A DNA stretch of 64,000 nt from Monomorium pharaonis (lineage: Eukaryota > Arthropoda > Insecta > Hymenoptera > Formicidae), in the NCBI RefSeq assembly GCF_013373865.1, contig NC_050472.1:16504360-16568359 (forward strand), written 5' to 3'. Made by a program: the position numbers and the translations under genes. This document shows positions 59,301 through 64,000 of the stretch, one piece after another; position 1 is the first letter of the stretch, and every line of letters starts with the position of its first letter. The notes beneath the pieces are model-generated. The model saw only the letters and a program-made list of their open reading frames with translations, was not told the origin of the DNA and did no database searches.

Positions 59301-59411
59301 TGACCTTTTTCATTGCTACACTGATGTAATAAGTTAGAATGAGAAAAAATATATTTACCTTACTCTAACATGTTGCACTTGTGCAACAGTACAGCTAAAA
59401 GGAACAGACCA
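59301..59411. mobile_element. Degraded copy 3 of the 121-bp hairpin MITE
   Basis: AATAAGTTAGAATGAGAAAA and TGCAACAGTACAGCTAAAA match the two intact copies; many substitutions, no clean duplication. Confidence 0.75.
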
Positions 59412-59854
59412 ATGGTTATTTCTATTGTTATTTATTCTGTTCGTATATGAATATATGTACGTACATGCGTGCGTGCAATTTTCAATTTAAAAAAATAATT
59501 TATTATGTATTGCTCAAAATTGCAGTAATCAATAAAGAAAAATCAATATAGATTCAAATAGTGAAGAAACATTTACACTTTAACATGATTATATTTTAAC
59601 GTTTTTTTAAATATTATGTGCTACATGGAAACAAATTGAATTCGAGAATAATAAAAATTCAACTATTTGAGTGAAGAAAAAATTTTAAAAATAGTACATG
59701 TAACAAGTATGGAAAAACAATTATTTTCCAAAAATGCGGGAACACCCGAACTGAAGGCGAATGCGTTTATCCACATAAGTGGGTAATAACCGATCCGCAT
59801 GAGTTGCACACACTATTTTTTGTTACAAATGTGTAGAAAATGGAGGCGAGGAGC

Positions 59855-62800
59855 GGTTTAGCTGATAAGGCAAGCTAAAGGAGAGGTTTGCGGGGCAGAG
59901 CTGCAAATAAAGATTTTATTTTTATATAGTTTGACACTAATTATTACATAGCGTTTTTTCAGTACGTTATTACTAATACTATCACCACGTTTGACTTCTT
60001 TTAGACGGTCTTGATATGACGCAATGTCTGATCTGATATCCTTGAATGACACCAATTGTTAGGTTAGCCAATGTTAAGTTTGTAAAAGCGACGAAGTGTC
60101 AGTAATATTGCGAGAGTTACTATATTTGTGTCGGAAAATGTGCATGCGAGTGTGGTAAGGCAAAGGTATGAAAAATAATCCAACGTGCAGAGAGTCATGC
60201 TGAAAAGTTTTTCTGTATGATTTTTGCCATCTATTTAAGGAAAACTGTAATGACGTGTTACTTGTTTGAGAAAATTGTGGAAATTGGTGACTACGCATGA
60301 AAAAGTGCATATGCGTCGAAAGTGTTTTGTTTATCACTTTTTCATGCGTAAAGTCGCCGATTTCTATATTTTAACATTGTTATATATTTTTTGTTCTTTA
60401 ATAGTATGACGTTGCAGTTTCGTCCCTCCGCCGCCACAAGGCCCGGGCTCGTGCTCGAGAGAGCGGCCGGGAGATGCGGGGAGCGTGCAGGCCACATTAG
60501 CGATATTATTTGCGATTATTAATTATATTTTCTTTCCTGTATTTTACGTATTGGGCGCCTCACTCGCCGAAAAACACCGAGGGACGTTGCACGGGAATCC
60601 GGCCTTGACGGAGTGAAGGAAAACAGAGGACAGGGCTGGGGTACGAGGAAAGTGCCGCGGGAGTTTGAGACCCCCGACCCAAACCGCGGAAAAAGCGGCA
60701 CGGCGGAAAACTCGACGAGGCATTACAGCGGAAAAATCGACAAATCCGGTAACGGTGGAGGACCCTCTAGCTGTAGCAAATCTTCCGTATTGGCCCTGGA
60801 AAAATCAGACGAACCAGGAGGCCGCCAGCAAGGGGGAAGGATCGAGAGCCCTGCGATCGAAGGACGCCTCGCGAAATTAGGGCGCGTACGTCGATGATAG
60901 CGAGCGGTCGTGAAGCGCGTAACGCGTACCTCTTATTGGCTGAAATCACGTGCAGCCAAGTAGCGCACCCTCTGCGTGGGGAGTACCATTGACTTGCGAT
61001 CGAGCACCTTTCGTCTCGACCGCTCTCTTCCGCACCAGCCGTCGATATTGTTTCGGAGCCCGGCCGCTCTCGCAAGAGAGTGAAGTGTTGAGCGTGTCGG
61101 GCCGTGTCCAGCGAGGAGTCAAGGGCCTTGGCGGGGATTCCGAAAGACGAGAAAACTGATGAGGTTGCCCGAGTTGCGTACTCTTCAGTGTAAATCCACT
61201 CACAAGTCGGTGGAACGCGTCCGCGTGTTGGGATCGAGCTCATTAGTGTCGTAGAGTACCCGGGGACGTACCTGTTAGCGTTGAGTAAAAAGACCGATCG
61301 ACGCCTAAGCGCGGGCCGCCGAGAATTTGCGTGAGCTAAGAATTTCGCGTATCGTATCGCGGAGTACGCGAAAAACGTCCATCGAGGATCGTGGCCTCAT
61401 ACGACGACGGGGAAGAGCGTTCGGTCGCGTGCAAGGTCTGGCAGCGCGCCCACCATTGCATTGCACGCATGTAGAGCGTGTTCGTGAATTTGTAGTGCCT
61501 GAACTGTGTAATTGTGACATCGCGCGCGATTGAGTCTGAGAAAGACGCGCGGAGTACTCTGCGGGCTTCGCGATCGGGCCGGATTCTGGCGATCTGACCT
61601 TGTACGCGGTAAAACGGAAGCGCGAATTGTGTGAGGCTCCGGCGGCGAGAAGCGGGCCGCGTTGCGTTGAAAGAGCGTGTTCTTCAGAGCGTTCGTGGGG
61701 CGTACGATTCGTTGCTCTGCGTCTCGGCGACGATTTCTCGTTTCGTAACATCACAGGTGTTCGCGTCGCCTCCGGAATTTCGTTCAACTCCTTATTATAT
61801 CTTATTAGTATCTTCGTTGACCGCGCGCCACTGTGTCGTTGTTACGTCCGCGTTTTAATGTTGCTCCAAATTTAATTATCCGCTTCGTGTTTGTCTATTA
61901 GATTTGTTACCTTAGCATCTTGCTAACTCTTTGTATTCAGCGTTTCCTTGAAAATCATATTTTCGTGTCGTCCTGTCTCTAGTATTGCACGCTTTCTTCT
62001 TAGTACTGTTTATTCCGAATTTTCTTAGCAACTATGTAACTTGCGCGTGAAGCGAAATTTCTGCTCCATTTCTTTGCTCTCTTATTAATTATTATTGTTA
62101 TTTTTTTTCTTTCGAATAAACGCGCTGTTAATTTGTTCTACAATAGGAGTGTAAATTATTTCTTTTCTTGTCTCACTCGAACAAACGGTCGACCGTGGCC
62201 TACCGCCCCGCCTCTCTGCCGAAGATTTTGGAGCGGTCGGCTGACTGCATTGTGTGAGCGTGAAACGGGACGTCAGAGTAGAAGAGTTAAGTTCGCGAGA
62301 TTCCGTTGGTGATTTGACACGACGGAAGAGCGCCCAACATTTGGTAATAATTCCCGCGGATCGCTCGGCGGTAATTCGAGGGATGCTTAAGGGAATGTCC
62401 ATTCTCCCTCTCCTCTTGTACCATTTTTGATTCGCATCGCGGTTCCGCGCGGCGGAACGCAATACGCATGACAATAGATAACGTAATTTGTTGCAAAAAA
62501 CTTTGCAGCACGACTTATACAAACATTTTTTATATCTTTGCCTTCGTTCCACACAACACACATCCTTTAGAAAATTTTTTGAAAGATCTGAAAGATATTT
62601 GAAAAATATTTTGTGTTAGATGTTTTTCGGAAAGTTTTCTGAAAGATGCTGTGCTGTATGGAGTTATCGCACACATGTTATTTTGCGATACACATACGAT
62701 AACTATTACAGAACTATCGACGCTTCTCTGCTATCTCGCGACACGTAACTCTCGCAAAATTATCAACGCTTCGTCACTTTCGCAAACCTAACCTTGGCTA

Positions 62801-63330
62801 ACCTGTCAATTTGTGTCATTCAAGGAATATTTTTGACGCTTATAACAAAAATGCAACTCGTGCGGATTGGTTTTTTCTTGTACGAGTGAATGTACTTGTG
62901 CTAAAAAAGCTGACTTTTCGCCTTTGTTAATGTACTATTTTGTTAAATGTGGAAAATGATCTTTTACGCGCTCCTTTCTTGGAAAATCTCCTATTTTCTA
63001 TGGAATAATTTTCTCATTTATTATTTTACTGTTTTTATTCTCCCAATAAACGGCGTAAACCGTTCAGCAATATTTTTTCACGTGATTTTTCTGCACGCTT
63101 ACCACGTTTTTTGCACGTTTGCTTTTGTTATTATCTTTGTATGCGCGCCATTTTGTGACACGTATACGGTAACATATACGAACTCTCGCAGAGTTACCGA
63201 TGCTTTGTCGCTTTCGTGAACATAATCTTAGCTAACCTGTCAATTCATGTCACTCAGACACCAGAGCACATTATATCAAGATCGTATAAAAGATATCGAT
63301 ATATGGTGATTAGTGTCAGCAAATCAAAGA
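59855..63330. mobile_element. Diverged inverted arms around a GC-rich core
   Basis: The left arm (about 59855-60345) is the inverse of about 62960-63330: ATATCAAG..CGTCTAAAAG, GTTAGGTTAGCCAATG and GCGAGAGTTAC have counterparts. A second right-hand copy lies at 62745-62935 (TAACTCTCGCAAAATTATCA, ACCTAACCTTGGCTAACCTG, TGTCATTCAAGGA; and CCGCACGAGTTGCA, matching 59790-59810). A small hairpin (CGCATGAAAAAGTG) lies at about 60290-60340. Ends are not sharp. Confidence 0.55.
60415..62550. other. GC-rich, CpG-rich block of unknown role
   Basis: Strikingly GC- and CpG-rich against the AT-rich window, with open frames of 60-160 codons on both strands in overlapping registers (for example 61305-61787 and 60767-61243, minus; 60613-60897, plus). 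None shows a domain that I recognise, and overlapping frames are expected where stops are rare. Candidate explanations: promoter and 5'UTR of a downstream gene, or internal sequence of the surrounding inverted-repeat element. Several CCAAT-type boxes (ATTGG) occur. Confidence 0.4.
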
Positions 63331-63334
63331 TAAA

Positions 63335-64000
63335 TATTAAAACTTAAATACCTTTGACTATATAAGTATGGACTGCTAGTCTTTTAGACCCCCACTTTTT
63401 CTATTCACTTCTGTACTGAAATTTGTAGCTAACATCTCTGAGATTTAGATTTCGCGCTGCGCGTTTACTTGGCGCGAGCCGCTACTGTGTCTCTTGACTC
63501 CGCCCCATCGACCAAAGAGCGGGAAATATAAACACATCATAAAAAGCATTAACTAAAATAAAGTATATTTTGTACTCTATTATTAGTGTTATTAGTCGGA
63601 TTGTATATTTAAGACCGTAACCAATAAAATAATTCTTGTAGTATGTGAAAATAAACTAAAAATGATTTTAAATATAGACTCTAGCTATGAACATCAGTTT
63701 CTAAGTAGTATATAACATAAATACAGGCTTAAATGAAAATAAACTAATAATATAAAGATAATGTAATGTCAGAAGAGAAATTTAAAGTGTAAATAAGTTA
63801 CACAAATATATACATATAAAAGACTTATTGTTAAACGTAAATAATTAAAATATAGCATATGTATTTAGATATTTAAAATTAAAATATATTTAATAAAAAA
63901 ACATTTTAATAGAATAAAATTTTAACATAAAATTTTTAATACAATATAAAATATATAATAAATAATAATAATTGAACATTATTTTTTGACATAATCTAAC
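63335..64000. other. AT-rich noncoding DNA at the window end
   Basis: No ORF. TTATTAGTCGGATTGTATATTTAAGACCG near 63590-63615 faintly resembles the arms of the 44808 MITE family (quoted in parts: TAGTCGGATTGTATATTTAA). Confidence 0.35.

Noticed and set aside
60613..62561. Several frames of 60-160 codons on both strands
   Set aside because: They overlap in GC-rich DNA where stops are rare, have no recognisable domain, and none stands out as the real one.

Overview
The window looks like nuclear DNA of an insect, most probably a hymenopteran and perhaps an ant. The grounds are AT-rich sequence, GT-AG introns, a spliced insect-type CHMP4 gene, DUF4806 and THAP sequences, and a dense load of small inverted-repeat transposons. 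The species is inference. I recognise few host genes; most of the 64 kb is transposon or satellite DNA.

Layout. 0-12.4 kb: foldback elements, a 0.8-kb minisatellite, a GCAC microsatellite and a Tc1/mariner-like relic. 12.4-19.9 kb: two arrays of one satellite family around a 3.6-kb A-rich island that carries a palindromic TA-flanked element. 19.9-21.2 kb: a broken Ty3/gypsy-type pol relic (minus strand). 22.5-23.6 kb: a THAP-domain relic split by a transposon. 25.2-27.4 kb: piggyBac-like elements, lying beside or inside the intron of an unrecognised two-exon plus-strand gene (26283-28453). 29.5-29.9 kb: two minus-strand exons resembling the N terminus of RINT1. 30.2-33.2 kb: nested PIF/Harbinger-type elements.

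33.2-44.4 kb is the most notable segment. Long terminal inverted repeats bound about 11.2 kb holding a TATA-type promoter and leader exon, an intact 719-codon CACTA/TNP2-like transposase gene, a complete eight-exon DUF4806 gene (439 codons), and a fragment whose product ends in GFSSFV, the conserved C terminus of the adhesion protein Sidekick. The fragment has no splice acceptor. The simplest reading is a large transposon with a two-gene module and a captured host 3' exon. Both genes have splice acceptors just before their ATG and could share the upstream leader, as TnpA and TnpD do in plant En/Spm.

44.8-47.5 kb is a nest of at least seven small elements, several with target duplications readable from the sequence. 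From 47.9 kb the ESCRT-III gene CHMP4 (shrub/Snf7) runs on the plus strand: three exons are clear (47863-48043, 55939-56116, 58375-58625) and the last short exon was not found. Its introns hold MITE clusters, tandem repeats, a TG/CA hairpin, a LINE fragment and a piggyBac-like element. 59.9-63.3 kb is a GC-rich block of about 2 kb between diverged inverted arms; its function is unknown.
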